Source: Pelagophyceae sp. CCMP2097
Taxonomy: Eukaryota > Sar > Pelagophyceae
Reading direction: 5' to 3'
Assembly (NCBI GenBank): GCA_026770575.1
Contig: MU657274.1
Location: 141,644 to 162,812 of the forward strand
DNA: 21,169 bases
Shown: positions 1-8,050 of the stretch, in pieces
How positions within the stretch are numbered: the first letter of the stretch is position 1
Layout of the letters: each line of letters opens with the position of its first letter
Position numbers and translations under genes: made by a program
Notes under the pieces: model-generated
What the model saw: the letters and a program-made list of their open reading frames with translations, nothing else
The model's database searches: none
Told to the model about the DNA's origin: nothing

Positions 1-98
1 TATTATCTTGAGCCGGATGAAACACCCCCGATTTGTCTCGGGAGAGTCCGAATCGAGGGTACATCACGAGGTGCCTACACAGTATTTTCCGACATAAA

Positions 99-207
99 AA
101 GTCGCTCGCTCGCTCCGCTCCGGGTTTTCCCAAAAACCTGTATTACCGCAAGTCGCTCGCTCGCGCCGGGCCTTCGAGAGCGACTCGGCCGAAGTCGCTC
201 GCTCGCT
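99..207. repeat. Three direct copies of AAGTCGCTCGCTCGC
   Basis: The 15-mer AAGTCGCTCGCTCGC occurs at 99-113, 150-164 and 192-206. Start-to-start distances are 51 and 42 bases. The intervening sequences are unrelated to one another. On the plus strand the copies fall in one frame and would each read KSLAR, but the surrounding ORF has no other protein-like character, so a DNA-level repeat is the simpler reading. Confidence 0.85.
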
Positions 208-290
208 CTCACCACATCTCGTGACCTGGGGTGTGCTCATTTCATTGTGGCTCGTCACCAAGAACATGAAGGATTCCCATCTTTTTGCAA

Positions 291-316
291 TTGCGGTCCG
301 GCCAAACGGACCGCAA
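291..316. repeat. Perfect hairpin, 10-bp arms and 6-base loop
   Basis: The arms TTGCGGTCCG (291-300) and CGGACCGCAA (307-316) are exact reverse complements, separated by GCCAAA. The sequence shows this directly. It is not in a recognised gene. It could be a transposon-end remnant, a structured RNA element or a protein-binding site; nothing here decides between them. Confidence 0.85.
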
Positions 317-683
317 AATTCCAACGGACCTGAGCGTAGCGGAGGTGTGTTCCGGATGGGACATGCAGCTAGTCCGGTTCTCGTCGTCCGCGGAGCGCCG
401 TGGCGCCGCCGATGGCAGGGCACACCACGGCGAAGACGGCCAGTACGACGAACCTCCCCGTATTTGTGGCGAATAATTAGCCGCCGCGCTGTCGCGCGGC
501 GCGATGGGTTACGGGTCTCCGACGGGGTGGCGCGCGCGTGCGGCCGCCGAATTGGGGGTCGTCCAGCACGGCGTGGCGCGGGATTGGATCGAGTCCGCCG
601 GGGGCTGCCCCTCGATCGTCGCTCTTCCGCTGGCGCTCCGGCCGCGCGCGCGTGCTGCACGTGTTCCGGACTAGGCGCGGGGC

Positions 684-806
684 CTAGTCCTTCTTCTTGG
701 CGGCGAGCTTGGTTCGCGCCGCGGCAAGCGTGTCCAGGAGCGTGAATATGAACACGGCCATGATGCCGCCGGCGAAGAGGTACGCGAAGACGTCGCCGAC
801 GCCCAT
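684..806 (-). CDS. Small single-TM protein with C-terminal KKKD, unrecognised
   Basis: An ATG at 806 opens a 40-residue reading frame ending in TAG at 684. Residues about 5-24 form one hydrophobic segment (VFAYLFAGGIMAVFIFTLL), followed by a basic tail ending KKKD. That ending fits the dilysine KKXX rule for retrieval of ER membrane proteins, which is inference. The size and layout recall tiny ER subunits such as OST4, but I see no specific match. The frame stays open upstream of the ATG through PKPGAFLASP back to a TAG near 903, with AG dinucleotides available, so this could also be the last exon of a larger protein. It is divergent from the ATP11 gene, with 170 bases between start codons. 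Confidence 0.5.
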   Translation of the reverse strand: MGVGDVFAYLFAGGIMAVFIFTLLDTLAAARTKLAAKKKD

Positions 807-840
807 CGGAGAAGCGAGAAAGGCCCCGGGCTTGGGCGTC

Positions 841-875
841 GTGACTGAGCTTTTGGAGGTGACTGAGCTTTTGGA
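841..875. repeat. Tandem duplication GTGACTGAGCTTTTGGA
   Basis: The 17-mer GTGACTGAGCTTTTGGA occurs exactly at 841-857 and 859-875, giving an 18-base period. On the minus strand the repeat is in the frame that runs into the small TM gene and would read KSSVTS, but it lies upstream of that gene's only ATG. Confidence 0.9.
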
Positions 876-908
876 CCTTGGAGGAGAGGGAAGGCACCGA
901 AACTAAGG

Positions 909-941
909 CTTCGCTGAATTTCAGCGAAGAATTTCAGCGAA
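909..941. repeat. Perfect palindrome plus overlapping direct repeat
   Basis: CTTCGCTGAA (909-918) and TTCAGCGAAG (920-929) are exact reverse complements around one central T. The right half repeats directly: AATTTCAGCGAA occurs at 917-928 and 930-941. The element sits 35-70 bases upstream of the ATP11 start codon. A dimeric transcription-factor site or an RNA hairpin in the 5' leader are both possible. Confidence 0.88.
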
Positions 942-976
942 AAGATCTCGCGTGCTGCCGCGCGTTTGTCTCGAGC

Positions 977-1859
977 ATGCCGTGGGCGCGGGCCCTGCGC
1001 GGCGGCGTGGCGCGCGCGCGGCAGTTCAGCGGGTACTCGGAGTACGCGCGCGGCGGCCACGCCGGCCACGTCTCTCGCAAGCTCGGCGACATTGTCAAGA
1101 TCCCACTCCTCCTCCGCGAGGTGCGGCGCCCCGCCTTCCGTGCCGCCCGCCATGCGCCCGGGAGCCGGCTGCTTCGCAGGAGCCGAGCGTCGTCGAGCAG
1201 ATTTGGAAGACGTACCACGACGAGCGCCACGACGCCGTCGGGCTGACGTGCGCGCCGCGGCCCTCTGCCCGGACGGCCGGTCATCTAAAGCGGTCGTAGG
1301 CTGCCGGCGCGGAACGCGACGATGCTCGTGGACCGCGCACAGGCGGCGCCGATGTTCATCTTCCCCGTGCACCGCGACGGGGGCTACTTTAGCCTCGTCT
1401 CGCAGCTCCAGTCGAGGAGGCACTTCATCTTCACCTACCTCGAGGACTTTAAGCGCAACCCAAACGGCGCAAGGCCGCACCTCACCCTCACGCTCCACGA
1501 CGACCTCGCCAAGGAGAAAGGCGCGCAACAGCCCGCCAGCGACGGTCCCCTCCCTGACGCCGCCACGTAGACCTCGTGCTGCTGCGTGGCGACATCGAGA
1601 ATCGGCTCACCAAGCCCGAGGCAGAGCACGTCATCAACCAGATGCTCGAATCGCCTCCGCCGGCGTCCCGCGATCCGCCGGGGCCGACGGAGGCGTCGAC
1701 CGGACCGTCCCGACAGCCCGCCCCGGACCCCTCGACAACAGGTACCTCATATCGTCGCGCTTCGCGACGCCGCGCGTGGGCGCGCTGGCATTTAACCAGC
1801 AACCGACCACGTTTGACTACGACGAGTATTTCCGCACGTTCCCGCGGCGCGGCCCGTAG
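977..1859 (+). CDS. ATP11: Mitochondrial F1-ATPase assembly factor, ATP11/ATPAF1 family
   Basis: ATP11 is a mitochondrial matrix chaperone for the F1 beta subunit during ATP synthase assembly. Five exons fit with matching phases: 977-1120, 1180-1247, 1300-1520, 1571-1664 and 1742-1859, giving 214 residues. The N-terminus is Arg-rich and acid-poor (MPWARALRGGVARARQFS), as expected for a matrix presequence. Family landmarks follow: DIVKIPLLLRE, IWKTYHDERHD, APMFIFPVHRDGGYF (about residue 87 on), FIFTYLEDF, PHLTLTLHDDLAKEK, LVLLRGDIE and a C-terminal FNQQPTTFDYDEYF. The third intron (1521-1570) has a GC donor; with it the join reads AKEK-DLVLLRGDIE, gapless against the family. The last intron (1665-1741) is supported by phase only. 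The protein is short for the family, mostly between the presequence and the core. Confidence 0.85.
1521..1570 (+). other. GC-AG intron in ATP11
   Basis: The 50-nt intron begins GCGCGC and ends GTAG. The only GT donor in the right phase nearby would leave a 26-nt intron, shorter than any other here. Using the GC donor restores the conserved LAKxK-LVLLRGD block without gap. Confidence 0.75.
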
Positions 1860-1945
1860 CGGTTCCTTAAGAAACCTCCGTCGAGTACACTGTGCCAGCG
1901 CACTCGTATCCCACGGGCCGCGCGCCGGCGGTCGGGCGCGCGAGG

Positions 1946-1977
1946 ATCATTGGAGGACCGAATCATTGGAGGACCGA
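1946..1977. repeat. Exact 16-bp tandem duplication at a stop codon
   Basis: ATCATTGGAGGACCGA is present twice back to back, at 1946-1961 and 1962-1977. The stop codon of the minus-strand gene (1965-1963) lies in the second copy, so its last residues and the start of its 3' flank are duplicated sequence. It sits in the 103-base spacer between the convergent ATP11 and minus-strand genes. Confidence 0.92.
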
Positions 1978-3017
1978 GTCGGCTTCGGCGGGCCTCGGAT
2001 TCGGCGCGTCGTCGTCGGCGGCGTACGCCGGGTCTCCGTCGGCGGCGCTCGCTGCGTCTTCGGCGGCGCTGGCCGCGTGGGCGTCGGCGGCGTCGGAGGG
2101 CGCGTGCGGGCGCATGCGCGGCTCGGAGTCGGGCGTCAAGTAGAGGATTTCGTCGAGGTTGATGGCGCCGTAGCGGAAGCCGCCGTGCGGGTGGATGGTG
2201 CGCGCGAAGCGCTGGAGCGAATCCAGCAGGTCGTGCTGCTCGAAGAGCCACGTCGACCGCACCATCTTCGCCAGGCGCACGTCCCAAAACGCCCAACGCT
2301 GGCCCGGCGCGCGCCGCGGCACCGGCTCCGCGCGCGCAGCGTCCCAGCCCCAGGCGCGGGCCACCACCGCCACGGCCGTGCGGTAGCCCGCGAGCCACCT
2401 AGCGGGCGTCGTCAAAGGCGCGCGATTCCGCGGCGCCGAGCGAAGCGTCCCACAAAGGGAGTGTCTCACGCGGCGTTTGCGCGGAGCGCGAGGGCGTCGT
2501 CGCGGAGGACGTTGTAGCCGCGGCGGCGGCCGTCCTCGACGGGGAACAGCCACCAATCAAAGTGGAGCGAGTGGATCTCGGCGAAGCGCAGTTCTTGCTC
2601 GAGCTCGGCCAACTGCGAGAGCGTCTTCTTCTGCGCGGCGACGAAGGCTGAAACGGCGAAGCGGTCGCCGTTGGCCGTCTCGCCCTGGGAGTTGAAGAAC
2701 TTTGGCCGCACGGCCTGGACCGCAAAGCTCGGGCTCGACGAGACGCGAGGCAGCGCGTCCGCCACGCGGCCGCGCTCCGTCAGCCGCCGAGACGCAAACT
2801 CCGAAGTCGATGTCGACACCGAGTTCCGCTGCGCGCGTGCGCGCGTCGGCACCACGCTCAGGCGCGCCGCCCCCGTGGCCGGCCGCCGCCGCGTGGCACG
2901 AGGCGGCGAACGTTCGCGGCGCACGTGAGGCGGCGGACGTTCGACCGCGCCCTGCGTACGCTCGCCGCTCGAGGCGAGCGCCGCCGAGTCGGAAGGGTAG
3001 CAGAACATTTGCCCCAT
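1963..3017 (-). CDS. Unrecognised protein, at least two exons
   Basis: I do not recognise the family. Two exons join cleanly: one ending at 2470 (GC before GTGAGA) and one from 2398 to the stop at 1963, intron 2469-2399, phase 2. The join reads LALRANAA-WLAGYRTAVAVV. Features seen: a possible coiled stretch (QKKTLSQLAELEQELRFAEI), an aromatic run (HSLHFDWWLFPVEDG), ARAWGWD, WAFWDVRLAKM and FRYGAINLDEILYL. The last 40 or so residues are Ala/Asp-rich and low in complexity. The 5' end is uncertain: the frame is open to an ATG at 3017, but the stretch before about 2880 looks non-coding and may hide an intron and the true start. It converges with ATP11 and diverges from the fibrillin gene. Confidence 0.55.
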
Positions 3018-3253
3018 GGCGCCCGCGGGCGCTTCGAGGTGCTGCTCCGCCTCGCGCGGTCCGAGCGCCCTCTTCGGGCGAGGCGCTTCGCGGGGCTGCG
3101 AGAATTTCGCCACGTCGGCTTGACGGCGCACGGATCGGACGGCGGAGCGGCACTGAAAATAATTCTGACGATCGCCAAATTAAGCGACCATTTGACCCGC
3201 CAGAAGTCCCGCCAGCAAAGGTCAGAAGCTCGTGCGTTTGCCGAGGGCGCGCG

Positions 3254-4344
3254 ATGATGCTCGTGTTGGCGTTCCTCCTGGGCGCGAGCGGCCTCGTGAT
3301 CGACCGGCGCGGCGGCGCGCGACGACCAGCGGCGCTGCACGCGAAGAAGCGGCGACTCGATGAAATTGCCAAACTGCAGACGTCGTCGAGCGACACGACA
3401 AATGAGTGGGCCGGCCGCATCACCACGCGCCTCGACGCCGCCGCCGCGCTCGCAGACGTCGTGAGGAACCGCCGCCCCGCGAGCGGCGCAGCACGTGGCG
3501 CGCGCAGCAGTCTCGCCTTGATCGTCCTGGTTCCTAGGAGCTCGTCGAGAAGGACCTGGCCGCCGAATGCGTGCGCGCGCCGCGTCCTCGCCTCGCGCGT
3601 CGCGGCGCGCGCCACGTCCTTTCCTCGCGCCGCGTCGCGGTGACGGTCGGTCGCAGGCCGAGGCGTCGCGCGACCTGGTGAAGGTGGACGCGCTCGTCGC
3701 CAAGCTCGAGGCCCTCGACTGCTCCCTGCGCCTCGGCGGCGACTGGAAGCTGCTCTGGGCCAAGTCCGACGAAGGCCTCGGCGAGCTCGGCACGGGCCTC
3801 TGGCGCGTGCCGCTCGCGCGCCTCGAGGACATCTTCGTCTCGTTCGACTCGGGCAACCGTGTGCGCACTACGGAGATCATCCGCGTCATCGGGCCGTTCC
3901 CAAACGTCAAGAACAGCATGCGCGGCACTTGGACCTCCAAGAAGGGCCGGTGCGAGCCCGCATCGTGCCCCGCGAGCCCTCGTCGCCATACGTCCTCGAC
4001 GCGGGAACTGCCAGGCTGGAAATGACGTACACCAAGGTCGTCGAAGGCTTGGGCAAGGTCCGTTTCCTTGGGGCCCTCATTGTCACCACGTGCCAACCAC
4101 CTCGCTCTCGAACAGGAGCTCACGGGCAACAAGCGCTCCGTCGAAGTGCGCGTCGCGTCGGTGAGCTTCGCTCTTTCGGGATCCTCCGCGCAAGTCATCG
4201 CGATATGTGCAGGCGTCGGACTCGTTCCTCGTCCTCGAGGCCGCAGCCGTCGGGGCCAAGGAGTGGCTCGTCTTCCAACGGACGCGAGACCTCGCCGGCG
4301 ACCTCCGCGCGATGCGAGTCGTCCCCAACGAGGAGACGTATTAA
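3254..4344 (+). CDS. Plastid lipid-associated protein (PAP/fibrillin family)
   Basis: Fibrillins bind lipids in plastoglobules and thylakoids. Six exons fit in phase: 3254-3460, 3538-3570, 3657-3949, 4015-4057, 4116-4160 and 4213-4344, giving 250 residues. The N-terminus (MMLVLAFLLGASGLVIDRR) is a signal peptide followed by a basic Ser/Ala-rich region, the bipartite layout for import into a secondary plastid. The PAP core shows GGDWKLLWAKS (about residues 107-117), EIIRVIGPFPNVKNSMRGTW, then GRLEMTYTKVVEGLG and a C-terminal DSFLVLEA...EWLVFQRTRD. An apparent frame change near 3950 is explained by a 65-nt GTGCGA...CCAG intron (3950-4014) in matching phase. A tandem second ATG at 3257 is an alternative start. 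The family call is firm at domain level; the subgroup is not resolved. It lies just upstream of the plastid L9 gene. Confidence 0.75.
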
Positions 4345-5076
4345 AAATGCCGTCGCTATGCATCCTCGAACGGCCTCAGACGGGGAGCCTGCCGCCCCGT
4401 TTTCAGACGCCGACGGCGCCCACGCCGGATACATCACCGAAACTCGCGTGCGGCGGCGAAGCATAGTACCGGTCATCCACTTCCGGCGCGCGCCCGTCTT
4501 CCGCCGCGAGCGACGAAGATAGCGTCGCGAGCTCGTTTTTGACCGTGACACCGAGCCGCAGCGCAACGCCTCACTCCCGAGCTGCCGCGGCCTTCCGTCG
4601 AACCCGCGGGGTCCAGTTCGACGAAGCGCCGGGTAAGCTCAAGACGTCCGGTGACGAGGCCGCGCGGCTCCCTTTGTCGCTGGAGTCCGGCTTCCGGCTG
4701 CGGCGTCTCTGCGTCCGCCGCGCCGCGTCGTAATCGACGAGGAGACGTATTCACAAGTCGCAGAGGCGCCTCGTAAGACGCTTGTCGCTATACGGCCTCA
4801 ATCGCGTCTGGCGGCCTGCCGCCCCGTTCGAGCTGCGCCGTCTCGTCCTCGCTCGCCGTCACGACGGCCGTCGGGCGAGGGCGCGTAGCTGCGTACGGCG
4901 CGGGTATGCTCCGGAGCGTCGTCTGCAGCGACGCCAAAACCAGAGCCGCGCCGTCTCGTCTCAGCACGCCGTCGCGCCGCTGGCGGGGACGTCTTCCATC
5001 GTCCGAGTCACATTTTTTGCGATTATCGGCGAGAACTTCAACAGCGAAAGGTTAGAGTGCCCGCCGTCCTTTCACG
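4345..5076. other. Spacer between fibrillin and L9 genes, with a degraded duplication
   Basis: No exon chain was found in these 732 bases. Two segments resemble each other. The stretch from about 4328 (ACGAGGAGACGTATT, the end of the fibrillin gene) to 4395 recurs imperfectly at about 4736-4830, including ACGAGGAGACGTATT and GCCTGCCGCCCCGTT in the same order. The second copy is longer between the shared blocks. The right part presumably holds the L9 promoter. Confidence 0.5.
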
Positions 5077-6103
5077 ATGTTCAAGCTGCTGATCACCGTC
5101 GTGGCGGCGTGCTCGGCGCTCCAGACGGGTGCGGACCGCCGGCGTCACGAACCTCGGCGCTCGCGGCGGTCTCGGGGGAGCCGCACAAAGTCGCTGAAGA
5201 CGTTTTGCCGGACGCGACGCGCGAGAGCCGCGGCCGTGTAGGCACGCGCACGGCGCGTCGATCTGTGACGATGATGGTTTCCAAGGCGGCGAAGAAGGCC
5301 GCACGCGCCAGCGTCGCTGTCGGGCCGTTTTGGGAAAGGGATGTCGCCGCGGCCGCCGAGGACGCGTGGGCCGAGGACGTGTGGCTCCCGGGCGCCCGCC
5401 GGGCCGCGGTGACCGTGGCTACGGGCCCGACGCGGATGCCTATAGGCCAAGTACCCGAACGCGGGCGTCGTTCGCGTGGTCTTCCTCAAGGACGCGCAAC
5501 CACACGGAAAGGAGGGCGACGTCCTCGCCACGAGCCGCGGCTTCGCGCTCAACTACCTCACGCCGCGCGGCGCGCGCCGGCGCCCGCCTTAGCAAACGCG
5601 CGGAGGGTCAACTTGCCGGGCACGGAGCCGGGGGAGCTGGAGGCCGTCGTTGCCGGCGAGACTCGCGCCCCCGTCGGACTAACGCCGGCCCTCTCCCGAT
5701 GGCCGTTGCCCGCCCCCTCTGCGCCGCCGCGTGCTCGAGCGGTCCCCGCTTAGGCCTCGCCGTGCCGGCGTCGCCGGAGATCATTGCCGAGGCTGAGGCG
5801 AAGAAGGCTGCGCTCTTCGCGGAAGACGAGGCGAAGCGCGAGGCGGCGCTCGAGGTCGCCTCCAAGCTCGTCGCCAAGGGCGGCAAGTACTCCATCGCGC
5901 GCAAGGGCGGCGACGACGGCATGTTCGGCTCGGTCTCGTCGTCGGACATCCTGTCTGTCATCAAGGCGGCCACGGGCACCGACCTCGAGGGCACCAAGGT
6001 GACGCTCACCGACGCCATCGAGGGCTTTGGCGACTACGCCTTCACGCTCAAGCTCCACTCCAAGGTCTCCGTCGAGCTGACGCTCTCCCTCGTCGCCGCG
6101 TAG
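5077..6103 (+). CDS. RPL9: Plastid 50S ribosomal protein L9 (bL9c), nuclear-encoded
   Basis: bL9 binds 23S rRNA with two globular domains linked by a long helix. Exon 1 (5077-5128) encodes a signal peptide, MFKLLITVVAACSALQTG. Exon 2 starts at 5242 in matching phase and gives a basic transit-peptide-like stretch (TRTARRSVTMMVSKAAKKAARAS); its 3' end is unresolved, with 5378 one option (donor GTGTGG). Exon 3 (5446-5569) carries the N domain: VRVVFLKDAQPHGKEGDV and GFALNYLTPRG. Exon 4 (5754-6103) begins LAVPASPE and holds the linker helix and C domain with KLVAKGGKYSI, GMFGSVSSSDI and LKLHSKVSVELTL. The exon 3/4 join needs a GC-AG intron; the product NYLTPRG-LAVPAS then matches bacterial L9 without gap. 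The bipartite leader indicates import into a secondary plastid. Confidence 0.87.
5570..5753 (+). other. GC-AG intron in plastid L9
   Basis: The intron starts GCGCGCGCC and ends GCTTAG (184 nt). No GT lies close enough downstream of TPRG to serve, and reading on gives a stop within seven codons. The family sequence across the join (PKGLAVPA in bacteria) fixes both ends to the base. Confidence 0.78.
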
Positions 6104-6349
6104 CCGAAGAAGGCGAGGCCGCCGCCCGGGCCCCGAGTTTTATATTGAAGTCGAGTCTTGTTCGCCTGCCCCGGAACGCCCGCGAGCTCTGCGGCCACGC
6201 AACACCCGCCCGGAGAGGAGGCTTCTCGGTCGTAGGATTTGAAGAAGGTAAGTCTTATCGAGCATACCGACAAGTGTCGTTTCGGAGAAGACTTCGAGCT
6301 CGGACGCGCCGGCAGTCGCTCCACTGGCACTGAGTCCTTGGTCGGCCCG
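6104..6349. other. Spacer upstream of the cold-shock gene, possible 5'-UTR intron
   Basis: A strong donor-like site, GAAG|GTAAGT, lies at about 6243-6252, upstream of the first in-frame ATG of the next gene. It could mark an intron in that gene's 5' leader, with an acceptor such as TTTCGGAG or one further on. No coding exon was supported here. Confidence 0.3.
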
Positions 6350-7866
6350 ATGCCCTCGGACGCCTCGCCACCATCCGATGTCGTGGAGCCGCCGTCGCTC
6401 GTGATAGTTGGGGCGACGGCAGTCCCGACGGCCGCTGGGCCGCAGCACCGTCTCGACGTCACAGAGGAGATAGCTTCCGAGCCGACTCCGCCTACGCAGC
6501 CTTCGCCGCCCGGCGCGAGTCCGCCGCCGCCGACGTCGCCGGGCACCGGCGGCGCAGTCGAGAGCCAGACCGACGGCATCGAGGTGACCCAGACCGAAGG
6601 CGCCGAGGTCGGCGTCGTCACCCTGTGGAAGTTCGGCCCGTCGGCCGCAGCGCGCGCGCCGCCAGAGGCAGAGCACGCGCCGGTCCGCCGCGGGCGCGGG
6701 GGCTACGGCTTTTTGCGGCCGGACGGCGGCGGCGGGGACGTGTTCTTCCACGAATCGCAGTGGCGAGCGGCGTCCTCGCGAGACGCTGCACTTGCGCGAC
6801 GCTGCACGACGCCGAGAGCAACGACGCCCTCCTCAGGCCGTCCTTTGACGATGACCTCGCAGGCTCGTCGACGCGGTCGGCGCTCGAGTCGACTTCGGTT
6901 CGCGAGTCGCGTTCCGCATCGTCGAAAACGGCGCGGCGCAGCGAACCGCCGCGGACGTGCGGATCTGCGACGCCGCGGGCTGCGTCCAGGCATCGACAAC
7001 GGAGGCGAGCGACGCGAACGCTGGGCCGAGGCTCTGCGCGGCGTGCGGTTTAGCCAAGACTGACTACTCGGCGCGGCAGTGGGCGCAGAGCCAGGGCCGC
7101 CGGTGCAAGCCGTGCGTAGCGCGGAGCATCGTCGCCAAGCACGCGCTGGAGGGTGGCCGAGCGCCGTGGCGCGGCGACGCACAGAGGCCGCAAGGTGGCG
7201 AAACAACGCCTGTCGCTCTGTGGGCGGACCCTGGTCGGTTGGAAGTGTCGACTCGCAGGAGGAAGCGGAAAAGGACGCGGCAGACGGCCGCCTCAGTTGC
7301 GGCGGCCGCGGACTCGAAGCCGCCTGGATTCGCAGCCGCCCGGACCGCAGCGACCGCGACGGCACCACCGCGCGCACCGCCGCCACTCGCGGCAGCCTCG
7401 TGCGTCGCGTGCGCCTGGGTCTTGCCGCGGCCGGCGTTTTCCATAAGCCACTGGCGGGCTGCGCTCGTGGCCGGGCGGCCCGGCGCCGCGGCGAAGCGCA
7501 ATCGCCGCGTGCCGATTTCTGTAAAGTGCAGAGCGTGCATCGATGCGGCCGTCGAGCGCGAAAAGCTCGCGAAAAGCATTGCGAGGTGAGTAACTTCTCG
7601 TTGCATCGTCGGGCTTCAAAGGTCTCATACGACGCCACTCTAGGCCGCCGCCTTGCGTCCCAGACGAGCCGGAGCGACTCCCGACGGCCGCCGCTGTCTC
7701 CACCGTGACGTCCAAGCCGACGGCAGCTCCCTGCACAGCCTCGCCGGCGCAAGTGCCGGTGGGCTTCGCCCCTGCTGCAGTGGCGGTGGGCATCCCATCT
7801 GCTGGTACGCTGGTGGAAGCGCCAGTCTCCGCTGAGTTCATCCTGGGGTCCGCCATGGGCGATTAA
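6350..7866 (+). CDS. Cold-shock-domain protein with two Cys-rich (Stc1-like) motifs
   Basis: Cold-shock domains bind single-stranded RNA or DNA. Three exons join in phase: 6350-6771, 6863-7585 and 7644-7866, giving 455 residues. Residues 1-87 are Pro/Ser/Thr-rich. The CSD runs from about 88 to 172: GVVTLWK, GYGFLRPDGGGGDVFFHES, then after the intron VDFGSRVAFRIVENG, as the family requires. A first Cys motif follows (C199, C202, W214, C222, C225: CAACGLAKTDYSARQW...RRCKPC), and a second with the same plan (C321, C324, W338, C363, C366: CVACAW...FSISHW...KCRAC). The linker is basic (RRRKRKRTR, a possible nuclear signal). The CxxC...S..W...CxxC plan resembles Stc1-type zinc modules; that match is by eye. 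The last exon is low in complexity and ends MGD. GTGAGT marks the last donor. Confidence 0.72.
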
Positions 7867-8050
7867 CGTATACGTTGTTGCTGTCTCCGGTCCGGCTTGT
7901 GGGGGGGGCTGCGACGTCGCGACGGGCCTCGGCCCTAGGCCTTCTTCGAAGAACACTCGAGCTTTTGATGAAAAACGCTCGCCATAAACCGTCACGAGCG
8001 CGCCCCGCGGTTGATCTGCGCAGCTGCGGGACGCGGTGCAGTTCGCGAGG
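7867..8050. other. Spacer before ZW10
   Basis: These 184 bases lie between the stop of the cold-shock gene and the first ATG of the ZW10 model. They contain a run of eight G (7902-7909). A short upstream ATG frame at about 7970 ends out of frame with ZW10. An acceptor-like GATCTGCGCAG lies at 8011-8024, just upstream of a reading-frame extension LRDAVQFAR that precedes the chosen start, so a further upstream exon of ZW10 remains possible. Confidence 0.35.

Larger units (their letters stand above)
1..683. other. Gene-free stretch at the left edge
   Basis: No reading frame here resembles a known family on either strand, and no exon chain with matching phases was found. The stretch holds three copies of a 15-base direct repeat (99-207) and one perfect hairpin (291-316), listed separately. 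It may be spacer, transposon debris, or the 3' flank of the small minus-strand gene that ends at 684. The window edge could also cut off a gene to the left. Confidence 0.5.
807..976. promoter_or_regulatory. Candidate bidirectional promoter, 170 bp, with repeats
   Basis: This is the whole spacer between the start codons of the small TM gene (minus) and ATP11 (plus), so it probably carries both promoters. It contains a 17-base tandem duplication (841-875) and a perfect palindrome (909-929), the latter overlapping a 12-base direct repeat that ends at 941. No TATA-like or other core element was identified. The promoter role is inferred from position. Confidence 0.45.

Noticed and set aside
33..224. 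63-codon frame with three KSLAR repeats
   Set aside because: The repeats reflect a 15-base DNA repeat; nothing else in the frame looks like protein.
1544..1570. 26-nt GT-AG intron in ATP11
   Set aside because: It fits the phase but is far shorter than the other introns (47 nt or more) and would leave non-conserved residues in the protein; the 50-nt GC-AG intron fits better.
3929..4025. Suspected frameshift in the fibrillin gene
   Set aside because: A 65-nt intron, 3950-4014, with GTGCGA donor, CCAG acceptor and matching phase explains the frame change and gives GTWTSKKGRLEMTYTK.
2858..4363. 501-codon open frame on the minus strand
   Set aside because: It is antisense to the fibrillin gene and has no family resemblance; composition is that of an out-of-frame read of GC-rich coding DNA.
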